Of a DNA stretch of 64,000 nt, positions 1 through 10,892 are shown in pieces. A program made the position numbers and the translations under genes. The first letter of the stretch is position 1. Each line of letters begins with the position of its first letter. The notes beneath the pieces were generated by a model that was given only the letters and a program-made list of their open reading frames with translations, searched no databases and was not told the origin of the DNA. Source of the DNA: Rhizoclosmatium globosum (taxonomy: Eukaryota; Chytridiomycota; Chytridiomycetes; Chytridiales; Chytriomycetaceae); assembly GCA_002104985.1 (NCBI GenBank), contig MCGO01000005.1:248001-312000 (forward strand), read 5' to 3'.

Positions 1-411
1 TACAATTCGTGGCACAGTAACATGATTCTAGTCATATTGATAACGTTATTCAATCGATTTTGTAATCTTGTTGTTTCACTTTCAATTGATTTCGAATCAG
101 ATCCTACCTGCGTCCATACCGTATTCCTTGGCAACAAGACACGTCATTGCAAATTCCACTATGCAATCAGATGAATCGATCGTCATTCAAGTAACTTTAG
201 CAGGTCAACAGTTTATCTAGCTGCAGGGAAGGAAGGAGGGTGGCGGAAGGGGAATTCGAGTATTACGAAGTCTACTTGTTAATAAATTTAAGTTTAAGAG
301 GAATAATGCAAGGAACGGATACGTATGATGAGGCGAGGAGATTGGCGAAGTGGGGTTTGTTTAGGACTTGAATCCAAGACCAAAAAAGAACAGAGTTGAC
401 TTGATCTTGGG
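1..411. other. Intergenic, upstream of the decarboxylase gene
   Basis: No convincing coding frame is visible. The last 200 bases contain a purine-rich run (around 227-255) just upstream of the first gene and probably include its promoter and 5' leader. The open frames on the minus strand here are antisense shadows of the exon that starts at 412. Confidence 0.5.
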
Positions 412-2692
412 ATGGCAACCAGCAACACGTCGAGCGACATTGAAGGCAGCGACACCCACGAGTTTGACAGCACGTTCGCGGCATCGCATCCGCTGTTCAG
501 TGTAGCGTCTGGTGTGCACCGGATCGCGCAGACGCACTTGACAACAACGCTGGGTGAGAACGGATACGACTCGGACACGCACTCGGACACGCCGACGGAT
601 GTCTGGGACGCCGATGCGCCGGAACTCGCGGCGCCGGACCGGAACGCAACCGGAAACGCAAACGCAAACGCAAAGGCGGCAACGGTGTCGCTGTCGGTTC
701 CGTACTCGGCCCAGGCAACGTCGGGTCTCGAGCCAGGCAGCCAGCGCAACAAGGACTCGGTGCTGCACTACTTTGTTGCGACACAGGCCTCAGAGCTGTC
801 GCTGGACCGCTATCTGTCTCGAATTATTGATTGTGCGTATCGTCCCATAATATCAGACCACCCTCATTCACTGCCTTCTCCAACCTTTCACTCCTGCATT
901 TCTGCCTTTGATATAATTATCCCTTCCGCATATCTTTCAAATCTTACCTTCCCGCCACTCCGTTCGCTCACTAAAATCTCCACACCCTTGTGTTCTACAG
1001 CCTTCCTCGACACCCCGCTTCCAATCTTTGCCGGCTCTTCAGAGAACCCTCATACTATTCAGGCTCGTTTTTCCAAACACCAAGTGCCCAACTCCAATGA
1101 AGAAGGCACAACACTTGAAGACTACCTGTACAAAGTGAAAACGGATGTTATTGATCGAGCCACAAGGGTAGCGTCACCAAAACAAATTGGTCACATGGTA
1201 AACTCTACTGTAATGAAGCTAACGTCTCTAACATGACTGAATTAGACTTCTGCGCTTCCTTACTTCCACCGCCCACTCTCTAAGCTTCTCACTGCTATGA
1301 ACCAAAATGTCGTTAAATTAGAAACTGCTTCAACAATAACCTACCTAGAGCGTGAGACTATTGCTATGCTGCACCATGAATTCTATGGATCCACCTGTAC
1401 AAAGTCCTTTTATACACATTATATGCACTCTTTTGATACCGCGCTGGGCGTATTTACTTCTGGGGGAACAATTGCGAATGTGACGGCATTATGGGTGGCC
1501 AGGAATCGGGCATTGGGGCCAAAGTCAGACATTGGATTTACTGGTGTCGAAAAAGAGGGCTTATTTAAAGCATTGACGGTATATGGATACAAAGGGGCTG
1601 TTATTATTGGAAGCAAGATGTTGCACTATTCCATCAAAAAAGCTGTGGATTTGTTGGGACTTGGTGACAACGGACTGTGCTTGATTGATGTGGATGATAA
1701 GTTTAAAATCAAGTAAGTCTCCGAGTGTAACCATAAGACGTCGTATTAACAACTTGTAAAGAACGGATCTCCTCGAGTCCAAGATTCAAGAGTTCAAAGC
1801 CAACAATATCCTCGTCATTGCCATCATTGGAATCTGTGGTACAACCGAAACCGGCACAATTGACCCCTTGAACTCAATCGCCCATCTCGCCCAAAAGTAT
1901 AGAATCCACTTTCATGTGGACGCAGCTTGGGGCGGACCCCTCATCTTCTCTCGCGAACACGCCTCAAAATTAACCGGCATCGAACTCTCCGACACAATCA
2001 CAATCGACGGCCACAAACAACTCTACACTCCAATGGGCCTCGGCCTCCTCCTCTTCAAAAACCCACACCTCCCCACCGCGATCCGCAAAACCGCAAACTA
2101 CATCATCCGCAAAGAATCAGCCGACCTCGGCCAATTCACGCTCGAGGGGTCACGACCCGCCGGGTCGTTGCACTTGCACGCTGTCCTCCACCTCCTCGGT
2201 CGTGATGGGATTGAAAGCCTTGTGACGCGGTCGGCGACGCTGGTGAGGCAGATGGCGCAACGTGTCTCGTCGCATCCGTCCCGCGCGTTCCAGACTCTTC
2301 ATGACCCGGAAACCAATATTCTGTTGTATAGGTATATCCCACGTGTGCTGCGGGATAAAGTTTCTGCGTGGGCGCCGCTGGAGCCGCATGAGGATGCTGT
2401 GATTAGTGAAGCTACACGAAGGATTCAGACAAGGCAAGGAGCGGAGGGAGAGAAAGGGTTTGTGTCGCGGACGCGGGTTGAAGTGGAACGGGAGGGTGGT
2501 GTGAAACGATATGTGGATGCGTTTAGAGTTGTTTTGGCGAACCCGTTGACAACTTGGGAGGATGTTGAAGGTGTCATCAGCGAGCAGCTAGTTGTTGGAA
2601 TGAAGATTGAGGAGGAAATGGTTGAAGAGAATCATGAGGGCTTGGATAAGGAGAAGGTGCAGATGTGGGTTGGCTGGCCTTTCGAAATTTGA
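412..2692 (+). CDS. Group II PLP-dependent amino-acid decarboxylase (glutamate/aspartate decarboxylase-like)
   Basis: Probable pyridoxal-phosphate decarboxylase acting on an acidic or related amino acid; the substrate cannot be read from sequence. Exons 412-832, 1001-1197, 1246-1712 and 1762-2692 join in frame to 671 residues. Family hallmarks are visible in order: the conserved FTSGGTIAN segment, the HVDAAWGG motif, and the PLP-lysine motif TIDGHKQ with the lysine at about residue 447. The whole resembles the long glutamate/aspartate decarboxylase-like proteins of bacteria and some fungi more than the animal aromatic decarboxylases (inference from memory). The first roughly 140 residues are Ser/Asn/Ala-rich and not conserved-looking. 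No signal peptide is seen, so it is probably cytosolic. The start is the first ATG of the frame that carries the motifs. It could also be a cysteine-sulfinate or tyrosine decarboxylase relative. Confidence 0.85.
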
Positions 2693-2855
2693 TGAATCAT
2701 CTTTCACTATGATGGAGCGTTCTTGATTTTTGGTATTCCTTTCTTTATTGCTGGTGCTGTTCGTGTCAGCTCTCTTCAAGTCTGTTTCTTGGACTTTTTC
2801 AACGTGTAACAAAGTAAAATCTGTTATTTTGTAACTCTTGCATAGTATTTATTCA

Positions 2856-5287
2856 TCATGGCTGAAATTCCTTGTCCTCGTCACTCTGCGCTACTAATTG
2901 CACTTGGGCGTCACTAACAACCTTTCTCACATATCCATCGTCGCAATCACCCCACACTTCAATTTCTGTGATTCCAACCCCAAACTCAGAAACTCCACTG
3001 AGCAAAACCCGTAATTTTGGACTCTCCCAACCACCTCTTTGAACCCAAACGCGATTCAACTCTCCATCGATAGGAGCATCAAACACTCTGCGTTGTCCTG
3101 GAACAGACTTCCATCCTTTCGTCCACCAACCGTCGACCCAGTACAACACGTCATAATCCTTAGGCAGAGAAATATGGCTGTCCGTGTAGAAATGAAGATC
3201 AACAGCAACAACGTTTTTGAGGGAAGAAGGGAATTCGAAATCAATCCATTGCGAGTCTCCCGTATTAGGAGCCGATATCCACCTGTTACTCGGAATTGCG
3301 TCATGTAATATAACGCCGTCATTGACTTCAGTCACGGGGTGTGATGGATCAGCGGACGAAGCTGTTGATTTCGTGAGACTTGGAACACGTTGAGGGTTAC
3401 TTGCGAGGTTTTTGCAAGAGTTATAGATTGTTTTAAGAGGGGGTTTATCTGTGTAAATTCTATTTAGAAGCAGTTGGTAACGTTGGGAGCTTACAACTTG
3501 AAGGAGACAGCGAAACTTGAATGTGAGCCGGAAGATTTTGAGTTGCCAGGTGAAATACTTGTTGGCCATTTTGAAAGATGCATAGTCCTTTGCATAGGTT
3601 ATACTTGTTTCCAAAGCGGTCCCAAAGAATTGCGATGAGGTCTCCTTGGAAATTGAGGTTCTCCACCTTTTATCCGGTTATTAAGGCACAAAAGAAACCA
3701 CTCAAAACACTTACCCCGTAGAAATCCCAACTTTCTGGAACCAGCGGCTTCAACTCAAGTGAGAGTCTCCCTTCCACATCCGCAACCGGCCGAATCCCAA
3801 ACAATCCACCCAACACCAGATCGACATAACTTGAATGAAAATAATGTTCGCTCCAATTCCAGTTGTCATAAATCCACCTCCCCGTATATCCATTCAACGC
3901 CTCCGCAACGTACGGTTTCCCATCCTTATACTGCGATCGAGTATAAACATCCAAGAGCTTGTAATACGATTCTCGAGTTACGTAACCATGGTTCTCATAG
4001 TTGACGAGGAAATTAGCGAGTGCTGTCAATGTGATGGATGTACTGAAAGGCCAAGACGGTCCATTCCATCGACAACATGTGTCTGCTTCGTAATAAAAGA
4101 ATCGATGGTCCTTTTGAGCTGTTGCCGGACCGTAATCGCCCCAAAAGATTGATTTGTTGAACAGGTATGACCACGACTCGGCGTATTCGGATGTATCAGG
4201 GGGGAGGTTGAAATACCATGGCGTGTACCCGATTTCTTCTTTTCCATCGAGGTGGGAGAGCGTTGGGTTGTTTTCTTTCATTACGTGGAAGAAATGGTGT
4301 TGGGTTGAGTTCCAGAGGTGTGTGAGCGTTGATGATTTGAGGGAATAGGCACGTTTTGTGAAGGATTCGCTTGTTGGCTTGTCGTTTGCGAGGTTGGCGA
4401 TACGTGCGATTGCTAGAGCATCAGCGTGTTGATATACTGAAAGTGTTGGTCTGTAGCCGTCACCACCATGATATGGATCAGATGTTTGATAGCTACCGAT
4501 CGTATATTCCTGGAATCAGGCATTCAATTGACGTTTCCTTGAAGTTGGACACTTACCATCGCGTCAAAAACAGGCACCTGCCAATACAAGCCTAGGTCCT
4601 GGTTCCACTTTCCATCCTTTTCCCATCCATGCCACTGCTCAATGAGGTTCGGCAGCATTTCTTTGGCGAATTCCAAGTTTCCATCAATGAGGTACTTTTG
4701 CCAAACAGCATCAGCCATCCACACACTGTACATTCGCACAAGTGGTTTTCCAGGACCTTTGAGCCAGTAGTTGATGTATGATTCGAGGACAGATGTATCG
4801 CGGAGCCACCTTGGATGCTTGTTTAGTCTTGGAATTACAAAGCATCCCTCAGGGAAACACACCTGGCCTCGTAAATGTGATGGCCAGTTGCAGCCACAAT
4901 TCCGCCATAGGCACCAGCATAGTCGGTGACTTTGACGAACTCAGTTAGGATGTATCCCACGGAAGGCACTGTGTATGCAATGTGTCTGCGGACCACGGAC
5001 CATCTACAACCATGACGTTACTAACCGATACTAGTTGATAAATAGACATACCTGTAGTTGTATATTTCAACCAAGTTTTTGTCGGGACAGTCGATGCTTG
5101 GAACGTAGGCATCGAACCAGAGGGAATCAAACTGATCCTTCGCCGGGGGAAGAAAGTGCGTATTCCAGCTGATTGGATGGGCTGGCTCGTATGGGGAAGC
5201 ATTGGAGAAAGTGGTTGGCGACCAAGCCATCCTTTGGGTAAGAAAAGTGTCCGCAAAACAAGTGGCAACAGCAACGACAGCCAATGT
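2856..5287 (-). CDS. MGH1-like (GH63-type) glycoside hydrolase, probably secreted
   Basis: Putative (alpha/alpha)6-barrel glycosidase of the mannosylglycerate hydrolase MGH1-like group. Exons on the minus strand, in transcription order: 5287(?)-5052, 5003-4863, 4809-4557, 4509-3715, 3666-3495 and 3448-2856; phases agree at every junction. Recognisable stretches include VKVTDYAGAYGG, WNGPSWPFST and NWNWSEHYF, followed by a C-terminal beta-rich region with many Trp/Gly residues. The first coding exon begins with a hydrophobic run (LAVVAVATCFA) that looks like the core of a signal peptide, but no in-frame ATG precedes it. A good donor (GTAAGT, minus strand at 5547) suggests an upstream intron. 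The 5' end is therefore unresolved; the first certain in-frame Met is at 5230. The substrate is unknown. Confidence 0.8.
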
Positions 5288-5845
5288 CTTTCAATCCAGT
5301 GAGTGTCTTGAAGGCGTTAACTCTTCCATTAAACTGGCACACACAGGATACTATCCAGGCAATCTTTAAGCAGGCTGTAAGTGTGTTTAGTTATGTGCTC
5401 GATCACCGCGCTTTGAACTCATGCGAAAACAGACAAACAACCCGGACTTTAAAATGTCGAAAGATGCACTTCCTGTCTCTTGCGAGCTCTTGACTGTGTT
5501 TACAACTGGTTTGAATGATTCGTTGTCGTCTTTCCATCAAAACTTACCACCAACAAAGAACTTGTGATGCGAAGCCTTCAACAATCAATGCAGCGAAGGA
5601 ACAGTTTACACAAAGGAAAAGGACCAGAGAGCGAGCCTGTCGTGATTGATGTCGGATCTCTTGAACGTGTTTTACCTCAACTCCTCCTGGATTTTAATTG
5701 AGCCATGGCTAGTTGAATACGTGATCTTGAGTTATAAAGTGAAAATCAAAACAGTACTCAAAAATAGTTATTCACAAGTGACTATGCATCCACGCGATAG
5801 AATAAGCAGATCCAATCATTCACACCAGACCAATTCAGGCTCTCT
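5288..5845. other. Intergenic plus unresolved 5' end of the glycosidase gene
   Basis: Between two minus-strand genes. It probably holds the promoter, 5' leader and a leader intron of the glycosidase (donor GTAAGT read on the minus strand at 5547, acceptor at 5289-5288). No exon with an ATG in the right phase was found here. Nothing else is visible. Confidence 0.4.
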
Positions 5846-6789
5846 TCAAGCCTCTCTCTCCAAGTGCACGAGGTAACGAGCCAACTCTTGCACCTGTTCC
5901 AATCCAGGCGCATTAATCCCTTGCTTCTCACTCTCCTTCGAACCCTTAACAATATTCACACAATCCGTGTCGATAGAGAGCGAGACAGATTCAACATTCA
6001 TACGTGTGGCCAAGGACCCGTCATGGATTGATGTGAGCAAGAGTTCTTGGGAGTAGGTTGAGCCAAGAAAGTGTAAGAACGAAGTGATTTTGATGGACGT
6101 AAATGCAGTTCCAATGAGACGAAGTACGCGGGATGTGAGGGATTCGAGGAGTGCGTGGAAGAGGGGGGCAACGAGGCGAGAAAGGGCTTCTTGTCTTTCT
6201 GGGATCGAGTTGTGCTGTGTTGACGAGGATGCAGGAGGGATCAGGTACGAGATGGCAGCGCCTTCAGGAGCCACAGGTTCAGCGCGGGTAAGAAGGACGG
6301 GGAGGGAGGAGCACGCCTTCGCAAGAGTTGTCAGGGCGGCGTTGAAGTCGTTGTCGTGCAAACTGGCCGCCACCTACGCAAGAGCGACGCAGTACAATAA
6401 GCCCACTACATCCACTAATGCATCTAAATACTGTATAAACAACAACAACGCACCTGAAGGAGCAGGCGCCACTCGTGCGAGACGCGGGCAACGTGGCCAG
6501 GCACTCGACGCACGAGCAGCCGCGCGGCCGCCACGTCGCCAACAATCAAAAGCGAGGCAAGTTGCGCACTGAACACTCGCGCGTCCCAGCACACGAGCGC
6601 CGCGTCAACGTCGCCGCCGCCCGGACTTGATCCATTTGATCCACTTGAACCACTCGAGAGCGGCATCCGTGGCTCAGGGTAGCACGGGAACACTCCCGCT
6701 TCTGTCTCTTCAAGGAGCGTGGCGAGCTGGCCCCACTCTTGCGCAGCGGTAAGTGTTTGCACTTGCACATACAAGTGTTCAAGACTCAT
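5846..6789 (-). CDS. CSN8: COP9 signalosome complex subunit 8
   Basis: Smallest PCI-domain subunit of the COP9 signalosome, the nuclear/cytosolic complex that removes NEDD8 from cullins. Two exons, 6789-6454 and 6373-5846 (minus strand), joined in phase 0 to 287 residues, longer than the roughly 200 usual for the family because of Ser/Gly-rich insertions near residues 35-55 and 150-165. The CSN8/PSMD8 pattern is seen as an N-terminal helical repeat (AQLASLLIVGDVAAARLLV), a central PCI segment with LTSRVLRLIGTAFTSI, and a short C-terminal helix (VQELARYLVHLE). The Met at 6789 is preferred because upstream codons in the open frame look non-coding. It is divergent from TRP4. The alternative, proteasome subunit Rpn12, fits the C-terminal half less well. 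Confidence 0.75.
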
Positions 6790-7083
6790 TTTCTTGAGGA
6801 ATTCTTCTGCGGGGAATTCTTTATCAGAGCATTTTATTGAAAACTGAAGATGTATGAGAAGAGAGAATACGGGAACAAATTCTGTGCGGCGGCGACGTGA
6901 CCCCATAGCATATGCATCATCAGCTCCAGCTCCGGTCTTCTTCAGATGGATTGCAGAACCAATTCTTATGTCCTAAAACCAGGTTTAAAAATAAACATAA
7001 GTTTATAAATTATGAGAAGGAGAGATTGCCTGAGAAATTGCGTGATTCATCCTTTTATTGGATTGGTAAACGAACTTGCCAAA
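6790..7083. promoter_or_regulatory. Divergent intergenic region, CSN8 / TRP4
   Basis: The 294 bp between the start codons of two oppositely transcribed genes must contain both promoters. The middle is AT-rich (about 6975-7015). No specific factor site was recognised. Confidence 0.45.
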
Positions 7084-8277
7084 ATGCCCAAGACTGGCAG
7101 TGACCTCCTCAAGCACCTTCTCAACAATCCAGCAGAGTACTCAGCCGCACATGCCGGAGCCACCGCCGCAGCAGTAATGCGCGGTGAGCTGAGTGCCGCC
7201 CAGGCTGGAGCGTTCCTTGCAGCTCTCAAGCTGACAGGCAAAGACGGCGAGCCAGGCGTCGTCGCAGCCGTTGCAGCAGCAATGCGAACAGCCGCCGAAC
7301 ACGTGGCCTTCAATTCTAATTCCAAGCCTATTCTCGTTGATATTGTTGGCACGGGCGGTGATGGTCAGGACACGTTCAACGTGTCGACAGCCTCGGCGAT
7401 CGTGGCCGCGGGTGCCGGTGTCTGCGTTGCGAAACACGGAAACCGCAGCTCGTCAAGTCAATGTGGTTCGGCAGATGTCCTCGAGGCTCTTGGCGCGAAC
7501 TTGAACAATGTTGGTCCAGCCCACGTTGAACGCCTTGTCCACTCTTCCCGTTTTGTTTTCCTGTTTGCTCAGCGCTTCCATCCGTCAATGAAGCTGCTTG
7601 CCGGTCCGCGAAAGGAACTTGGTGTTAAGACTATCTTCAATGTGTATGTGTTATCTCGTTCAACCTCTAGTCACTATCGAATCGAAAACTCATCATTCCG
7701 TTTACATTAAAATAGTCTCGGACCTCTCACTAACCCCGCTTGTCCTCAACGCATGATTGTTGGAGTCTTCTCAAAGGCAATTGGCCCAATGATGGCCGAA
7801 GCATTGCGACTCTCGGGTGTGGAACGAGCCTGGGTCGTTCATGGTGCTCTTGGGCTAGACGAAGTGAGTGGAATTCTATTCAAAACAGTTACGCTTTTTA
7901 GGATGCCATCACTAAAACCTTCACCACAAAAGATTGCTCCTGAAGGCGAAACCTACGTCTGGTCCCTCGAAGCAGACAAAATAACTTCCTTCACAATTAC
8001 ACCTGCCTCCTTCTCTCTTCCCTCCCACCCTCTATCGGATGTTCGTGGTGGTGACAGGGAATACAACTCCGGAACAATGAACCGCTTGCTTGACAACAAA
8101 CTTGAGCCAGGCACTGCCGTTCTCGATTTCGTACTCATGAATGCGGCAGCTTTGTTGCACGTAGCTGGAAAAGCAGAGACTCTTCCGCATGGTGTGGAGC
8201 TTGCTAGGGAGAGTTTGAGGAGTGGCGCTGGACGATTGGCGTTGGACTCTTATGTTGCTGCAAGTCAGATTGCATAA
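7084..8277 (+). CDS. TRP4: Anthranilate phosphoribosyltransferase
   Basis: Tryptophan biosynthesis: transfers phosphoribose from PRPP to anthranilate. Exons 7084-7643, 7716-7863 and 7933-8277 give 350 residues, normal for the family. The helical N-terminal domain carries the typical LLNNP...[13 protein letters not shown] pattern. The PRPP-binding glycine loop DIVGTGGDG is at about residue 82, followed by [15 protein letters not shown] and the anthranilate-site motif [15 protein letters not shown]. The second exon begins [13 protein letters not shown], as expected. The ATG at 7084 is chosen over an in-frame upstream Met at 7012 because homology-like sequence starts just after it. The second intron (69 nt) is a multiple of three and could be mistaken for coding. 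Confidence 0.95.
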
Positions 8278-8495
8278 AGTTATCTGTTACTAGGGGGTTG
8301 CGTTATATTATTGAGGGAATATATGAGTATATATCATACCACCTTTGATCGCTATTATAATAAGAAATCTTGTTGTACTGACAGATCACGTTTTCCCTCT
8401 TGTTAGCGAGAAGAAGGGAGAGCAGAGCAGGAGCAGAAGAGGTTGAATGCCACGGAGCATTTCTCAAGTCAGCACAAAACCAACACGCCAATTCA

Positions 8496-10749
8496 ATGTC
8501 TGACGCACCACCACCACCGCCGCCAACCGAGACGCCATTCGCCAACGTGACCACCAACGCCACCACCGTTTCCTTCACCGAATCGCTCGTGAATGTCGTG
8601 GCCGTTGATCTTCCCCGGTTCGCAACGCTCCTCGCAACGAACCCAATTGAAGCGCTCAAGATGAGCCACATGGTCGTGCTGCTCTTTCTTCTTCCTGCCC
8701 TGGTCTGGTGGGTCCAGGGCCAGGTCGCCTCAATCAGAAACATCAAAAAGATCAATGTGCGTTTACCTCTCTTTCCCCCCACTTTGTTTGGCAGCCCCCC
8801 TTCTCATTAAGATACTCTGTCACAGCTCGATGCCCCGATCGAAGACGACGCTTCAGCTCCTTCAGATGCTGAATTCGAGATTGTGAAGAAGAAGGTGCTC
8901 GAGAGCCCTAAGAATTTGGCAATCTGGCAGGTGTGTGTGTCAGATGACTCCAGCTTCATTTCAACTGACTCTTTCAACCTTTGTCAGATTGGAGTCTCAA
9001 AGAACGCTGTCGCAATCTCTGAGGAGGCTTCCCTCCTTGGATTCAACTTTGCTCGCATTCAGGGATCCCCATCTGTCAAGGAGATTACTGAAACCATCTT
9101 GCTCGTTATGCTCAAGCCTTTCGAAGGATTGGCTCGTCGTCCGTCAATTATTGCTTTCTTGCCCAGCGTTGTCCTCAGTGACGCTCAGGTACGCTCACAG
9201 TTTACTGGGGTTGACTGGAAGCGAAAATCTAACTCCCTCCACAGATCAAGGAAGTTGCCGACAGCCTCCACGCTGTATTCGGTAAAGATGATCTCCGCGT
9301 TACAACCATGACCGACTTGGAATCTGAACTCCCTGACTTGATTGAGAAGCGTACCCAAGAAATCGCAAAGAACCCACAACTCGCTGCTCCATCAGTCGTT
9401 CAGGCCACTGCTCAGGCGAAAGCTGTTGCAACTGCTACTGCCAATGCTGCCGCCGGTATCCCCAACAAAGCCAACCAACAGAAGCTCCCAATGAACCCAA
9501 CTCCATCCCGCGGTTGTTTCGTATGTAAGAAGGACATTGAAGCAAAGACAAAGCAATGCAGTGCTTGCAAGAGTGTTATCTATTGTTCTGCTGAATGTGC
9601 TGTATGTACTCTCCGACCTCAATACAAACCCTCCTAACAAAATGTCTCTAGACCAAAGACTGGCCAACTCACAAGGTTATGTGTGGAATCTACAAACAAA
9701 ATATGCAACGTCTCGCTGATGAAAACTTGCACGGTCTTCCATTCGATTTCTACAATGCAAAGAAGCAGCTCGAGAACTTCAACCAAGTTCCATTCCTTGT
9801 TGAAAAAGATCTCCACAATGTTGGTGTGTACCGTCGATTGTGTCAGTGTTTCCAGCAGTTGCAGTGGGGTGAGCTTACGGGAGAGTTGGCTGTGCAAATG
9901 GCTGCTGAAGGACTGGAAGGAAATGAATTGGGACAGTTTAACTGCACTGGTTTGCCAAAGGAGCTTTTCCCTCTTGGAAAGGCTTTGAACGCTGGAGTGA
10001 CTCCTGAAAGTATTGAAAGTTGGGAAGATTGGTACAAGGCCTATGGATTGGATATGTCAAGTCCTGTTGCTCTCGTGTTTGAAATGCCTCTTACTGTTTG
10101 GTACTTGATCAAAAAGTATGCTCCAACTCGTATGTCAATGGTGAGACTTTGTTTGGTGTTTGGACGTCAGTCATCTAATTTTTCCGCAGGCCGCCGTCAA
10201 CTCACCATTCACATGCTTGGTACAGAGCGTGAAGCGGATTTGATCCACATTTTCTCCTACATCCTGCCCCTCCTCCCTGACACCGACATCATCATTCACA
10301 TGGTTGGACCAACAATCTCAAAACGACTCCGCGAAGACCACCAATCCTACTCCTTCAAGGCTCAAAACTCTACCCTCACAGTTACCCTCACCTCTGCCGA
10401 ATACTCTCTTGTCCACTACGATGCCTCCTACTTTGGTGCTCAAAACAAGAAAACTCAAGGAGCAACTCCTCCCGACTTGGTTATTATCTTGAACGGAGGT
10501 GTGTTCCAGTACCAGACATTTGCTCCAACGATCAAGCTATTGATGGACAAGGGAGCACGTATTGTTTTCACAGAGCCAATTGAAACTAGTGCTGTTGTGA
10601 TGGGTAAACAGTTTGAGAGCATGAAGTGGACTTTGTCTTTGCCTGTTGCGGTGAATCCATTCAGACAGCCAGTCTTCCAGTGGAAGAAGGAGGTCAACTT
10701 GCCTGGATGGAGTAACGGATTCATTACTGGAGCAGGAAAGTTTGACTAA
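8496..10749 (+). CDS. MYND zinc-finger protein with MSS51-like C-terminal domain and membrane-anchored N-terminus
   Basis: Six exons (8496-8756, 8826-8930, 8988-9188, 9245-9601, 9652-10129, 10190-10749) join without a stop to 653 residues. From about residue 280 there is a MYND finger (CFVC, CSAC, YCSAEC, then H and C), and residues 330-653 match the C-terminal domain of the MSS51 family (WEDWY, LTIHMLGTEREADL, NGGVFQYQTF). MSS51 controls COX1 mRNA translation and Cox1 assembly in yeast mitochondria; related animal proteins have other roles, so the function here is inferred. Residues 1-280 are unlike MSS51: a Pro-rich start, one clear membrane segment (about residues 58-75, VVLLFLLPALVWWV) and a roughly 110-residue globular region I do not recognise. 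The last intron must start at GTATGT (10130), because GTGAGA at 10141 shifts the frame. Confidence 0.75.
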
Positions 10750-10892
10750 ATGGATAAAGCGATAAGGCAGATTGTTCGTTGTTGTTTTTCGTGTTTTCTC
10801 GTTGATTTGGGAAAGGGTTTTATGTGTTGATTTGAAGATGAAGTGATGTTAAAACGTTCTATTACTTGACCAAAAATGAACCGATAACCCCG

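Noticed and set aside
294..850. Arg/Ala-rich and Ser-rich frames overlapping the decarboxylase first exon
   Set aside because: They are antisense or shifted shadows of a repetitive coding exon.
3460..3614. Two overlapping minus-strand frames in the glycosidase gene read as a frameshift
   Set aside because: A 46-nt GTAAGC...CAG intron (3449-3494) joins both frames in phase.
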